The position numbers and the translations under genes are program-made. From assembly GCA_014905825.1 (NCBI GenBank), contig JACGCN010000041.1, positions 358,511 through 422,510 of the forward strand: 64,000 bases of DNA. Direction: 5' to 3'. Under the pieces are notes generated by a model, which saw only the letters and a program-made list of their open reading frames with translations, did no database searches and was not told where the DNA came from. The stretch comes from Lyophyllum atratum. Taxonomy: Eukaryota > Basidiomycota > Agaricomycetes > Agaricales > Lyophyllaceae. Positions 1 to 10,433 of the stretch are shown one piece after another; position 1 is the first letter of the stretch; every line of letters begins with the position of its first letter.

Positions 1-153
1 TCGAATGACTTCATTCACTTAACTAGGCACGAAACGAGGAAGCGGCAAAGATGAAACGCGAAGAAAAGATTATCAATGGGAGAAGAAATGTCCGGAAGAA
101 GAAAGTGAGGAACAGTTCTAGTTGCAAGAATTAATACTTACTAGTGATGACAG

Positions 154-399
154 GAAGCAAACGACCTTCGCGAAGCTATCAAGCCCTTTCGTGAACAATA
201 CGGTGAAGGAAACACGGTCGGAGTTGAAGATGCGCTTGCTACGGACTTCCTCTTTTCTGAGGTGACCGATGACAAAGCTTTGGCTCCTGCTTCGTCACGA
301 ATTCAACCCAAGGTCCTGAAGGTGACCCCCGTTGGGTGGCATGAAAGGAATAAGCTACCATCTTCATTTGAGTCGTTGAGCTCTTTTGCAAGTGCCTGA
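154..399 (+). pseudogene. C-terminal exon fragment of an unrecognised protein
   Basis: An open frame of 81 codons runs from a plausible 3' splice site (acag ending at 153) to a TGA at 397-399. The frame reads EANDLREAIKPF at its start and SSFESLSSFASA at its end, is acidic then serine-rich, and has no start codon, so it looks like the last exon of a gene whose 5' part lies left of the window or has been lost. Upstream (around 51-120) a lysine/arginine-rich stretch could belong to the preceding exon. I recognise no domain. It is bounded on the right by a stretch without clear genes and then a foldback element, so it may be a relic. Confidence 0.3.
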
Positions 400-824
400 A
401 CCGTACCACGGTCATCAGATGTATGATACATCACTTGAATGATTTGTGGACTTGGGTAACCCAGTCAGGTGCTTCGATGTTGGTGTCATTCCCAGTGTAG
501 CGAGCGAGGATGACAGGCGGGCTCTGCTGATGGTAGATAAGGAATCCAGAGGAGGGCGAGATATGCACAACGAGGCGTAGTATGTATATATGAGGGTCCT
601 GGAAAGGTCCTTCGATCTCACCCTGTGATTGGATCCAAATGAGCATCGCCATTATGTTCGAATAGGTAAAGAATAGGATAGACGGACCTCTTTTCTATGG
701 ACACTGATCGCACATTCCGCAATGTCTGCAATGAAAGGATTTCCGGGGAATGGCGGTGTGCATGGCGTGATCGCCGTCCTGACCGCCGCTCGAGACAGCC
801 CAGTTGCAATCCAGATGTCGACTG
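400..824. other. Stretch without a convincing gene
   Basis: Only short minus-strand frames occur here, for example a 73-codon one at 431-652 with a hydrophobic beta-rich composition (contains IYILRLVVHIS). No splice signals link them convincingly and I recognise no family. It may be the remains of a gene interrupted by the neighbouring foldback element. Confidence 0.3.
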
Positions 825-1338
825 CTGAAGGGAAGCCCAGTATTTTGATGAAACAAAGCCTGAAGATATTGTGAAGGTGCTCTTTGCGCAACACCACTAT
901 GATAAGTGAACATATAGTAAAGCAAATTTTGTATTTTGTTGAAAATCATAGTGTGAACAAATTCAGGATTTATCCCCTAAAGAAATGTAAAAAAACATTC
1001 ACAATATTTTCACAATATAATCAGTGAACACTTCATAATATGTTTACAATATAGTGAGGTATTCCAGACTATGGTGAAGATATGGTGAAAATAGTTTGAC
1101 TACCTGACTATATTGTGAACATATTATAAAATCTTCACTGATTATATTGTAAGACATTGTGAAGGTTTTTTACATATCTTTAGAGAATGAATTCTGAATT
1201 TGTTCACACTATGATTTCGATAAAATACAGAATTGGGCCTATCATATGTTCATTGATCATAGTGTTATCACACACAGAGCACCTTCACAATATTTTCAGG
1301 CTTTGTCTCATCAAAATATTGTCCTGGGCACCTTGTGT
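825..1338. mobile_element. Foldback MITE, copy 1
   Basis: The stretch is AT-rich and folds back on itself over almost its whole length: the left arm (aatattgtgaaggtgctctt near 866) is the reverse complement of the right arm (gagcaccttcacaatatttt near 1278). The right end reads cctgggcaccttgtgt (to 1338), the inverse of the left terminus of copy 2; here the left terminus is decayed. No coding capacity. Copy 2 lies at 3525-4042 and a divergent relative at 29448-29736. This is the structure of a non-autonomous DNA transposon; the parent transposase is not in the window. Confidence 0.75.
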
Positions 1339-2418
1339 CACTCAAGTTCCTAGAATGCCGTGCTCTCGCGGTGGAGATCGTCGCTGTTCATGGGAGGCAG
1401 GAAGAAAACCTCGAGATGTCTGGACGGCTTCTGAATTGGTGTCGGTCAGTTTCGGTACGTTTTTCTTCGTCTCTCCTCTATCTCGTATATCTGATTTGTT
1501 ACAAGCGCGTGTCACATCTCCTCCTAACGGACCCTACTTCCACACCCAAGCAAACTCGGCGTCTTACCAACTCGCGTCACCACAAAACCCGTGCATCGGA
1601 AATCACACCTTTCGATTCCCAAGCGCGTCGTCTCGAATATCAGCAATCGGATTCTCCAGTGGTTAGGGCTGGACATGAAGATCTTGAGATGCGCGTATTT
1701 CTTGAATGACAAGTAGTTCAACAATGTGTAGCTTCCGATGACATCAGTGTGCTGCGCAGTGCGCACCGGTATGGGGAGCAGGAGCATCTGGAGCTGGCTG
1801 ATTGACAGCCCTAGATATCGACGTGTTCTTGTATTCCTCTTTGATGCGGAGCTTGTACAGTGCAAGTGGAGGGTCCACTTCTCCTAAGATCCAAGGTAAG
1901 CCATCCTCTTCCCATACTCCTAGGTGGACGCCAAATGCAAGCAACGGCAGCAGACCATCTATGTGCGCCTCTGTTCCATGCAGGGTATCACCTGGTGCTG
2001 GCGTCATGTTTCATCCCCTTCATATATTCAAAACAAACCCCATTTGCTGCTTCCGGCAAACACGACATTGACCAAGGAGTTCACATGAGGGGAATAAGCA
2101 GACAAGATATCAAGATAATTACTGCCCAGTGTGCGCATTGCGCAAGCCCCTTCCCCTCATTGGGTTCCGCAAATGTTGCAATCCGGGATCCAAACTCCCA
2201 TAAGAATTAACTTATGAACGAGAGTTGCACGTGCTGTTTGTTATAAGATATCTCGTCATGCCATTTAGAAAAAAATCGTACTTGGAACTCGTGGCGAATC
2301 ATGAGTGCGGGATCGAGAATGGCCGCCAGAAATGTAATATAATCAATTTCACGCATCAAGAACTTTTCCTTTTTACATGTACTGATTTGGCCCTTTTCTT
2401 TGCTCCAATGGTCAATTT
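1339..2418. other. Gene-poor stretch with unsupported ORFs
   Basis: Overlapping frames up to 159 codons exist on both strands, but none has a recognisable domain. The most protein-like is a minus-strand 87-codon frame at 1744-2007 (contains GVHLGVWEEDGLPW), which could be an exon of a lineage-specific protein. I see no RNA gene or transposon end here. Confidence 0.3.
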
Positions 2419-3090
2419 CTAGGTCAATTCAGACGAGTATTCCCAGCTAGAAAGTACTTGATCTCTATACTCTGCAGTTGGTGTCTCAACCTGTGCTTGA
2501 CTCAACTGTGGGTAAATGAGCGGGTTACAGTAATAAATGATGCACATGAGACCTACCATCCCTAAGATGTTATAAAATCGCTTTAGGGTGATTTTGTAGT
2601 TCCATCCCGTCACACCTGGTATTCTGTTGGATCTACCTGACATAGCCAGATGCAGGATGAGCGCCTTCATGATTGCCAGGTCTGGAAGGGGGGCTTTGGG
2701 TTGCAAAGTCATCAGGGCAGACTCCTGGGAACCGTGAAGCCATGTAAAGTGTTTAGTCCATATGTAGCGGACAGAATCTTGGTTATGACGTGTCGACGCT
2801 GAGATGAAGGGGGCCCGCCATGTGTTGAAGAGCTTTGTGCTAGCAAGAAGGTTTGCGCGATCTCCTGCTACCTGCTCTAGTTGTTGGTGGACCGCTCTAC
2901 ACCTCCAATTTCTGACAATTACTGGAGCGGTAGCTGCTACTTTCTTCTGGGCTGTGTCCAGACTATCCAGCGTATGTGGAGCAAATTCTGAGGGTGCGGC
3001 TTGAAGCAAGGGTGGTCCTGCACCTGCGGCGGCGGCAGAGACACGTTGAGCAGGGACTTTATCTGGGAGGTTGCTCTTGCGAGGAGGCAT
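2419..3090 (-). CDS. Hypothetical protein, 223 aa
   Basis: A single uninterrupted frame of 223 codons starts MPPRKSNLPDKV, with a basic N-terminus, an alanine/proline-rich region to about residue 45, then a helical region rich in Trp, Arg and Gln (WRCRAVHQQLEQV), and two hydrophobic stretches near residues 180-195 (ILGMVGLMCIIYYC). The latter might be a membrane segment or simply a buried helix. I do not recognise the family. It lies next to the tRNA gene and to a second, broken gene on the same strand, and may be part of a repeat family. It could also be an exon of a longer gene. Confidence 0.4.
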   Translation of the reverse strand: MPPRKSNLPDKVPAQRVSAAAAGAGPPLLQAAPSEFAPHTLDSLDTAQKKVAATAPVIVRNWRCRAVHQQLEQVAGDRANLLASTKLFNTWRAPFISASTRHNQDSVRYIWTKHFTWLHGSQESALMTLQPKAPLPDLAIMKALILHLAMSGRSNRIPGVTGWNYKITLKRFYNILGMVGLMCIIYYCNPLIYPQLSQAQVETPTAEYRDQVLSSWEYSSELT

Positions 3091-3288
3091 GGTGGACGTT
3101 GACGTGTAAGCCTAACAGAGACATTGTCAACGCGCAATTGGGCTTTGGAACTCTGTCAACTTCCATTCTGCTATCATGGAGGGCACCGTAGAGTCATGTT
3201 TCTAAAGCTAACGACATTCAGAGGTGCAAAGATGTAGCCAGCACCTACAGGTATCTTGCAAATATGTAGCTGGGCATACCCAAAAAAG

Positions 3289-3388
3289 AACCATCGATGG
3301 GACTCGAACCCATAACCTTTGCCTATTCTACGCGTTCCCTTGGAGGGCATAGGAAGGCAATGCACTAGACCAGTTGTGCTACAATGGC
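3289..3388 (-). tRNA. tRNA-Arg (anticodon CCU) with intron
   Basis: Read on the minus strand the sequence folds as a complete tRNA: acceptor GCCATTG/CGATGGT (two G-U pairs), D arm GCAC/GTGC, anticodon arm TTGCC/GGCAA, variable loop AGGTT, T arm ATGGG/CCCAT around TTCGAGT, discriminator T. The anticodon loop starts TTCCTA, placing CCU after U33, and is interrupted after position 37 by an intron of about 25 nt, the usual site for nuclear tRNA introns. An oligo-T tract follows the 3' end (complement of 3282-3287), as expected for Pol III termination. It would read AGG codons. The fold was done by eye; the identity is clear from the anticodon. Confidence 0.88.
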
Positions 3389-3524
3389 GGTACTTGTGGC
3401 GACTGGTGGTGGTATTTGTACACAGTATACACATGCATCTGTGGTCAAGGATAAACAAACCATGTTTTGGACGGGTACATTATCGCAAGTTAGCATGCTA
3501 TGGAAAAAAAGAAGCTGAAACCTT

Positions 3525-4042
3525 ACACAAGGTGCCCAGGACACTATTTTGATGAAGCAAAGCCTGAAAATATTGTGAAGGTGCTCTTTGTGAGAAACCA
3601 CTATGATATATGAACATATGATAGAGCAAAACTTGGATTTTGTTGAAAATCATAGTGGGAACAAATTCAGAATTTATTATCTAAAGAAATGTTAAAAAAC
3701 ATTCACAATATTTTCACGATATGATCAGTGAAGATTTTATAATATATTCACAATATAGAGAGGTATTTCAAACTATGTTGAAGATATGGTGAAAATATTC
3801 TGAATAGCTGACCATATTGTAAACATGTCATGAAATCTTCACTGATTATATTGTGAAAATATTGTGAAAATTTCTTGCATATAATTGAAAAATGAATTCT
3901 GGATTTGTTTACACTATGATTGTCAATGAAATACAAGATTTGCTCTATCATATGTTCACTTATCATAGTGGCTCCTCACAAAAAGCACCTTCACATCATT
4001 TTCAGACTGTTTTATCAAAATATCATCCTGGGCGCCTTGTGT
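3525..4042. mobile_element. Foldback MITE, copy 2
   Basis: Both termini are present: left acacaaggtgcccagg at 3525, right cctgggcgccttgtgt ending at 4042. The interior is a long AT-rich inverted repeat, about 75-80 percent similar by eye to copy 1 in the same order. A TA dinucleotide precedes the left end and follows the right end, so a TA target duplication is possible but not certain. It sits at the 3' end of the minus-strand gene to its right, whose coding frame stops making sense at the insertion. Confidence 0.8.
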
Positions 4043-5998
4043 TATTCATGTCAATGTATGCACCACATATCAAGTCCAGTTCAATCATCGTCAGCTCGTC
4101 GTCGAGAAAGACCTCGCCTGTATTGATGTCTGTAGCCGTGAACATCATCTGCAGTTCACTCCAGCCAGATGGACCATCCAACACTGCCCGAAGCTGATGT
4201 TCAGCACAGTCAATCCCCAAACAAATCCACCTCGTATCAGTGCTGCCTGTGCGGAAGGTTGAGAGAACATGGCACTACACTGCAGAACGTAAGCGTCATA
4301 ATCTCTGTCGCTGAAAGAGTACTTCTTTGGACGAGTGAGGAAAACACAGGGAGAGAACAGCTGTTTCTTGGCTCTGAGGATGGTTTTGTCAGACTGCAAG
4401 GTGTGGAAGCGGACTTCATGTCGCAGGAGGTATTGGGCGATCTCGCTCTCGGACCAGATATTTGGCAGCCTACAGATCACCAACGCGTCTCTCACATTTT
4501 GGACTGCAAGGTGCCAGTTGGTGGTTGCTGCGTTGTTGAGGTCGAACATGTACCAAGCCTTGTTCTGTCTTGGACCAGTAAACACTTTTTGCAGATGTCG
4601 CAGCCTATTGGAGGTTGCAAGAGGCACACAGTTTGAGTTGTTGATGTTGCATGAGACCAGTGGTGGAACGCCTCACTTCATGAGCTGCTGCATATACTGT
4701 TGGGCCAGCGGAGCGACCAGCTGATGTTTATAGAAGGACAATGTGTGGGTCAATAATTCTCCGAAAAACTTGAACACCAACTTAGCATCGGCCTGGTTCA
4801 TGATTGGCGCCAGGTACATTGGGTAAGGCAAGGGGGGGATGTACGCGTAATATGTTGGTAATGTTTCCAAGAAGTCTTCCTGCCAGCTGTTGCACATCAG
4901 CGCAAAGTTATTGCTGGAGTACTTCACTTCGTTGAAGTGTCCGAAAGACTTGCCGTCGGTTTGTTTCCCTGGGATTTCTGAAGGACTAAGGCATCTTGGA
5001 TGTTCTATGGGCACTTCATCCAACAATGTATCTGACAGGTCGAAGGGCTCGTCGTCGCTGTATTCATCATCATCGCCTTCGTCGTTGTCACCCAGGTCTA
5101 CGCAGCAATCCCATTCATTCCAGAACATGCCGTATCTCTTCTGACTGCAGCTGAACCACCCAAGGGTCTCTTCTCGTTCTTGCTTCGGCACTGCGCACCT
5201 CACAAATTTGGTGCTGTCTTCTGAGTCCTCCTCCCATACAAAGACACTGGCAGACATGGTGGGTGGTTGTCTCATGCGGTTCAGCCTCCTCTGCCTATCA
5301 TCTGCAGTTTCCCTCTGCACTTTCTGTTCATTGGCCTTGTCATGCATTTTGAAACGGAAGTTGACAACAGCGAGCCGTTCCGCTTTTGTCAGGATCTTGT
5401 AGGATGTAGACAAATCACGGGCAAGTGTCGAGAAACGGGGCAGCATTACTGAGTCATGAGTGGCGATCGAAGGCGTATAGGGAGGAGGGGCAAAGGCCTT
5501 CAACAATGGATGACGTGCGTGATCATCTTTCAACTGGTACCATACCGGGACACCAAGCTCATGGAGCCAGAATACAACCTCGTAATTAGCCACATCCAAG
5601 GATGTTCCCACTCTCCGGATGTAAGGACTGAAGTCACAGATGCAGGATGTGGTGATGGTGTTGATGATGGGAAGATCAAAGCCTTCATGTTCGAGGACTG
5701 ACTGCCATCGAGGCAGCCGCCTGTTTTTCTTTGACATCGCAATCACGTAAGGTGTGGGCCCTCGCATCACGAACAACGGGGAAGAAACGGAGGACGCCCA
5801 CACTTCGAGTATGGCATCGCGACGTCTAGTGGGAGTGGAGGGGTGGGAGACGGACCTGTCATCCTCTGGGTCTAAATCAGATGCCGAACGGAAAGAGAAA
5901 GGGCATGACATCGGCTGGAAAAGTATGGGGGAAGGTGGGTACGCTGGGGACGAGGAGCGAATTGGAGTCGATGGGCATGTAGAAGACGACTGGTGCAC
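4043..5998 (-). pseudogene. Lineage-specific protein gene, interrupted
   Basis: The gene starts MHQSSSTCPSTP at 5998. Exon 1 (5998-4677, 441 codons) has a disordered N-terminus, a central globular part (DFSPYIRRVGTSL, HELGVPVWYQL), an acidic run (DDDEYSDDEPFDL) and a C-terminal helical part. An intron at 4605-4676 (gtgagg...atag) removes an otherwise in-frame TGA, and exon 2 continues to GGFVW. There the frame slips by one base (near 4215) and resumes as GIDCAEHQLRAVLDGPSGW, ending at the MITE at 4042. The frameshift plus the MITE insertion suggest it no longer makes the full protein. The family is unknown to me; proteins of this look occur as multi-copy hypothetical genes in agarics. Confidence 0.55.
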
Positions 5999-6302
5999 AG
6001 GAGACGAAGGGCGATCAGAGAATGATGGCTACACTCCGCGAGCTCGAGTAGCAGTGCGATCACCTTTGATGGGTGAAGATCGTCGATTGGTATACTGATG
6101 TTCTTCCTTGACGGTCATGGTCATAGTCATTGTAACATGCTCATCTTCTACGATTATGACTGTCGTTGCCTTCTTCGCATAATGAACAAGTCCAGCAGCC
6201 TCGACGCCTTAAAAGTATTATTAGCAGAGCTCAGCAAGAAAGAACACGATGCACCACTCTGTCTGGATCACGGTGTTAGAACAGGCAAGCGCAGGGATGT
6301 CA

Positions 6303-6720
6303 AACTCCGAAATTGGTTCAGTGGATCCATCCAAACGTGCAGAGTTGTTGGAGTAAATGGATGCACAGAACAACTTCTTTCCATCTAAACTGAAATGCAT
6401 GGTTTAGAATCAATGTGGATATGATAGCCTTTATTTCGAGTTAAGTATAGACAGGATAGAAGGTTGTTTCGGAGTAAGGGGACATGCAAGGTAAACTCTA
6501 TAGCTCTGAGCTCCTTGCCATTGACTATTGGCTTGAAAACTACAGAACCAACTCCAGCTGAATAAATAATGTTGTCTGCTAACCTGATTGGAATATGACA
6601 GGGGGTATAGTTGCGAACCCAATTTTGGTGGGGCGTCATGTGAGTAGTGGCGCCTGTGTCTGCAATCCAATCAAAGTCAGCATGGAGCTGAAGCGGAGTA
6701 GAGAGATCAGAATGATCTGG
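6303..6720 (-). pseudogene. Copia protease domain, decayed
   Basis: The frame contains DFDWIADTGATTHMT, the retroviral-type aspartic protease active site (DTGA), followed by the usual beta-strand region (IYSAGVGSVVFKP) and LLSCLYLTRNKGYHIHI. After that one base is missing: HFSLDGKKLFCASI continues in another frame to ISEF, then joins the remnant of the 3' LTR. The protease normally cuts the Gag-Pol polyprotein. The reading frame is broken and integrase and RT are gone. Confidence 0.75.
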
Positions 6721-6819
6721 GAGACGAGTACTTGCATTTCCAGCAAATTCCTCGGGGGTGTCCTTGGCTGCATTAGCCTGTTCTGAGCGCTTTTTGGCGT
6801 GGCCTTTGTGCGTTGTCTT

Positions 6820-7293
6820 TAGCCTGCTTCTGTGCCCTTTGGTAAGCGAAGCATTTAGTCACATTATGACCAGGTTTGCCACAGAAGTCACAAATTGCGT
6901 TGACCAGGGCTGCAGCCAGGGCAACTGTGGCAGAAGTGTCTGCAGTGTGACGACGTCGTTGGGTTTCCTCTGTTGCTGAATGGTAGTCTTGTCGAGTTTG
7001 TCAAGAAGGAGGAGAGACGAGGTGAAGTTGGAGAACTCTTCAGGCAGAGATCTAATGAGTGCCATGGCTAGCTCACTGTCCAATTCGTCAATGCTGAAGG
7101 AAGCAGGGCGCAAATCCTTGATGCGACGCAATGCCAGGTCAACTCTGTTCATAAGAGTTTGAAGTGACTCCTCTTCCTCCTTTCTGATAGAGAACATACC
7201 GCGATATTTCTGAGGTAGGTTATAAGCAACACCCACTAAAGGGTAGAGGCCCAACAGTTGGAAGGCAAAGTAACTAAAGGGAGCTGCACACAC
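6820..7293 (-). pseudogene. Copia gag with zinc knuckle, decayed
   Basis: The frame contains a gag-like helical region (ESLQTLMNRVDLALRR, LPEEFSNFTSSL) and, across the end of the tracked frame, CDFCGKPGHNVTKC, a perfect CX2CX4HX4C nucleic-acid-binding knuckle. The normal role is packaging of element RNA. The frame closes at a stop shortly after the knuckle instead of continuing into pol, so frame changes have accumulated. Confidence 0.75.
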
Positions 7294-7354
7294 TATAAAG
7301 GCAAGTGAGAATCAAAAAATCGAACTAAGCTCTTAGAGCGCGGGGCCCATAACC

Positions 7355-7716
7355 TGTTAGAACAGGCAAGCGCAGGGATGTCAGGTTAGACAGCTACAAG
7401 CTGAAGTCCGAAGTTAGAAACTAGTTTATTGAGGAACTGACTGATCTACTCACCTGAAGTCCGAAGTTAGAAACTGGGGACTTCAGGTCAATCTAATCTA
7501 CTATATATACTGTGCACAAGAAGGCTGTGTGCACTGGATAGATGGTAGCTAAGGAAACTGATCTGGTCAACAGGCAATGTAGTAAGTCACCATCAAGATG
7601 GTGATGCAACCAACACAGCCTGCAACACAGGAATGCTGTACAGTAACAACCATCAAGGTGGTTGATGGGAGATAAGTTGGGAACGAGATTTGATAGCCCA
7701 CAGAGCGTTTCTAACA
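7355..7716 (-). repeat. Copia 5' LTR
   Basis: This 362-bp LTR has TG...CA ends with an 8-bp inverted terminus (TGTTAGAA/TTCTAACA). Inside it a 22-bp phrase (ctgaagtccgaagttagaaac) occurs twice at about 7402 and 7452. The adjacent internal bases (minus strand GGTTATGGGCCCC, 7354 downwards) occupy the primer-binding-site position. Confidence 0.75.
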
Positions 7717-7929
7717 GCTGGAGACCGTCGACACAGTGGGTGAACTCGGACGTGTCACGGCTGTACAACCAGGGAATCCGATCAGCCTCCAATCAGACTC
7801 CAATCGGACTTTAAGTGGACTTGCAACATGAATTAGAAAAAGGAATATATTGTTTGACAATCTACTACATTAATATTAACTAGTTAAACAAAAAGAATCC
7901 ATGGCCGCGCACAATTGCATGGCTGCGGG

Positions 7930-8370
7930 GATGCATGACACGGCGGTATGGTGTCATGATGAGTGACGTGGTGGTTGGGCGCGTGTGTGGGCAATGTGGC
8001 GCCACCCGCAGGCGTCGCAGTTGTTTCCGTGTCCGTCGGGCGCCGTCGGGTTGGGTGATGTGGCGGTGCTGGTCTTGTTGTGCGTGTTCCGTGATGTGGC
8101 AGCAGGGAGCGGGGGTGCTCGCAGGGGTGTGGGGGCCGTCGGTGTTGCCTCAGGTATCGGGTGTCCGTTCGTCGGGCCCTTCCGTGTGTCGTGGCCTTCG
8201 GGCGGGGGTGCGTCACGGTGTGTGTCGTGTCATGTCGCCCTGGGTGTTGTGGTGGTTGGGCACGTGGGTGGTGGTGGGCGTGTGGTGTCGCGTCGCGCTG
8301 GTGACGTGGCGGGTGTGGGCTGGTGTGAGCTGTCGGTCACACCGGGTGACGTGGCGGTTGGGAGTCTTTG
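7930..8370. repeat. G/T-rich, strongly strand-biased low-complexity DNA
   Basis: The plus strand is dominated by G and T with irregular gtggtg, gtgacgtgg and gtcgggc phrases. Long open frames on both strands are a by-product of the composition (Val/Gly/Cys/Trp on one strand, His/Pro/Thr on the other) and are not credible genes. A similar tract lies at 9060-9430. Confidence 0.6.
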
Positions 8371-9080
8371 ACTTTCCGCCCCACGCACGTGATTCCCAAA
8401 AAGGAAATTGCTTACGCAAGTAGCTCGAGCTCGTTTTCGAGTTGAGCTGATCATCATGTGCGAGAATATCTACGCGTTTGTTGATCAACGCGTTTTGTTT
8501 CCGCACCACTACATCAACCACCCCTCGGACCCCCTCACCCTCCTCTTTCGCCGCTGCTGCACACCCCCCTCTTCCCTAAATCGCCCACACTGGACCCCTC
8601 CCCCCCGCCACCCAGCGGCAAGAGCAACCTCGGGGAGCCGACCATCGACGCCTCAATCATCAACGCCGCGACCATCAACGCCGCGACTCCCACCCACTGA
8701 CCCCAGCCTCCAACCAAAGCATTCCCACTGCCGTGGACACGCCGTTGTGGCATTCTGTCTGCGCGCACTGGTGATGCCGTCGTGTTATATCTTGCTGGAT
8801 CTCCTGGCCTAGGATACAATGCATTATGTAGTGTATTATATTGACAATAAAATCCTTATTATCATTTCTCAAAGGCTTATGTGAGATCACTTATATGTAG
8901 TGTATCAGATGGACTTATGTGAGATCACGAAGTGTGTGTAAGTAAGTACTTCTGAAATTGTCAAGTTCATCTTGAACAATGGTGGTTTGCCCCGAAAAAT
9001 GGCTCGATTGCTGTTTTGAGAAATTTCCTTTTTTGGAATCACGTGCGTGGGACGGAAAGTCGCCAACTGCGGTTGGGTGG
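8362..9080. repeat. Inverted repeat pair around an AT/CT-rich spacer
   Basis: The phrase ending the left G/T tract (actttccgccccacgcacgt then gattcccaaaaaggaaatt, about 8370-8411) returns inverted at about 9026-9070 (aatttccttttttggaatca then cgtgcgtgggacggaaagt). Arms are about 42 bp with few mismatches and enclose about 615 bp without a recognisable gene. The arms could be the ends of a small transposon or two opposed copies of one repeat; no target duplication is evident. Confidence 0.5.
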
Positions 9081-9430
9081 GTGTCGTGACCCATGTCGGT
9101 CGGGTGCCGTCGGGCGGGGCTGCGTGACGTGGCATCGGGGCGGCCAGCAGGGTGGACCGGGCGCGCTCACAAGTCACAGGGGCGGATGGCCGTGTGTGTG
9201 GCCTCTGGCGGTCATGCTGGGGGTCATGGGGTCAGTGGTGGAGCGGAGGTGGGTGCTACGGCGCGGTTGCCTCCCCTGCTTTCCCTTCCCTTTTCATCAT
9301 CTTCGGGTATCGCGGGGGGGCTTGAGGAGTGTTGTGAGGTGTCCTGCGTGCTGTTGGGTGCGCACCAGCTGGCGGCACCAAGGGGGTGCAGCGGGGGGGG
9401 GGGGGGGTGGAGAGGGCGACAGTGACAGTG
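9060..9430. repeat. Second G/T-rich tract with G15 run
   Basis: Composition matches 7930-8370. A homopolymer of 15 G lies at 9393-9407, followed by more G-rich sequence, giving clear G-quadruplex potential. ORFs here are compositional artefacts. Confidence 0.6.
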
Positions 9431-9639
9431 TTGGTGGTTGAGGAACAGCCAACAAAGAAAATGGTGACGTCTCAACCATCATGTGATGGAGCGCACGGGT
9501 CCGTTGCCGAACATGATCTGTAGCACTTAGTAGTTGGTTTTGTAACAGCCCTATGGCCCAGTGGTTTGAGTTGTCAGATTGGTGTTGATTAGTAATCACC
9601 TCCCCGAGATCAAGTGTTCAACTGTCGACGTTGTTATTA

Positions 9640-9715
9640 TTTTGTTAGTACTACTACTACTACCAATAGTACTAGTACCACCAGTAATACTGGTAATGAC
9701 ATTGGTAGTCCTAAC
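9640..9715. repeat. TAC/TGG-type microsatellite
   Basis: Imperfect trinucleotide repeat (tactactactactacc, then agtactagtaccacc, then aatactggtaatgac). No coding support. Confidence 0.6.
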
Positions 9716-10119
9716 AGGCTGGTGCTGATGCCCCTGACCACCTACCCATGCCCGTCGAGTTTCTGCGGTCCATCAACTCTGGCAGCCTTCCTCCTGGAGA
9801 GCTAAAACTCAAGATTGGGTGCCTACGCAACCTGTCCCCATCTCAAGGTCTTTGCAACATGATTCTCACTCAGATGTCAGGTTGGGTGTTGGAATAGGGT
9901 CTAATCTATGACAGCATTTCTCGCACTTTAATCAGAATGAAGGTTTTTGGAGAAATTCAGTGCTCAGGTATCAGGTTTTTTTATGATTTTAGATTTTCAG
10001 TCGAGGTTTAGCATATTTTGCTTTAGGTTTAAAATTATCAGATTCAAGTTCAGTTTTGAGGCGTGTGGTTTACAACTGCGAGCTTTCTGGTTCAACGTTG
10101 GACGTGACTGTTGAAGTTC
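9716..10119. other. Stretch without genes, AGGTTT-rich to the right
   Basis: No credible ORF. From about 9955 the plus strand carries scattered aggtttag, cagattcaag and caggttt phrases that grade into the tandem repeat starting near 10120. Confidence 0.4.
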
Positions 10120-10290
10120 AAATCAAGTCAAGTTTAGGTTCAGTTTAACGTTAAATGAGCTCCAGGTTTAGTTTTAAGTCAAGTCAAGTTTAGGTTCAGT
10201 TTAACGTTAAATGAGCTCCAGGTTTAGTTTCAAGTCAAGTCAAGTTTAGGTTCAGTCTAATGTTACGTGCGCCTGAGGTTTAGTTTGTTT
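10120..10290. repeat. 56-bp tandem repeat, about 2.8 copies
   Basis: A unit starting tcaagtcaagtttaggttca and ending ccaggtttagttttaag repeats directly with a 56-bp period; the last copy is diverged. A sequence of related flavour but opposite orientation (aacctaaat, ctgaacctga) lies at 27603-27745. Confidence 0.75.
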
Positions 10291-10433
10291 AGTTTTTCAG
10301 TTCCGGGTTTGGTTTTTAATTCAAGTTCAGTTTTCTTGAAATAGGGAGGACTTCGAATGATCCGGCCCGGTTGATCCGGTTGAAGGCTGATCAACTTGTC
10401 CCGACTGCCCATAACATTGCTAGATCTCTTGTG

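Larger units (their letters stand above)
6274..7716 (-). mobile_element. Ty1/copia retrotransposon, internally deleted
   Basis: The element reads on the minus strand. The 5' LTR (7355-7716) begins and ends TGTTAGAA...TTCTAACA on its two strands. Gag zinc-knuckle and protease coding follow, and the other end is only the last 29 bp of the 3' LTR (6274-6302), identical to 7355-7383. Integrase, reverse transcriptase, RNase H and most of the 3' LTR are missing, so a large internal deletion removed them. No matching target duplication is visible (cacgg versus gctgg), which fits deletion or decay. Confidence 0.8.

Noticed and set aside
7935..8423. Overlapping 100-160 codon ORFs in the G/T-rich tract
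   Set aside because: They exist in several frames on both strands and have extreme, composition-driven amino-acid content; no motif or splice signal.
9955..10290. Telomere-like sequence (TTAGG-like phrases)
   Set aside because: The phrases are irregular and part of a 56-bp tandem unit; there is no TTAGGG array.
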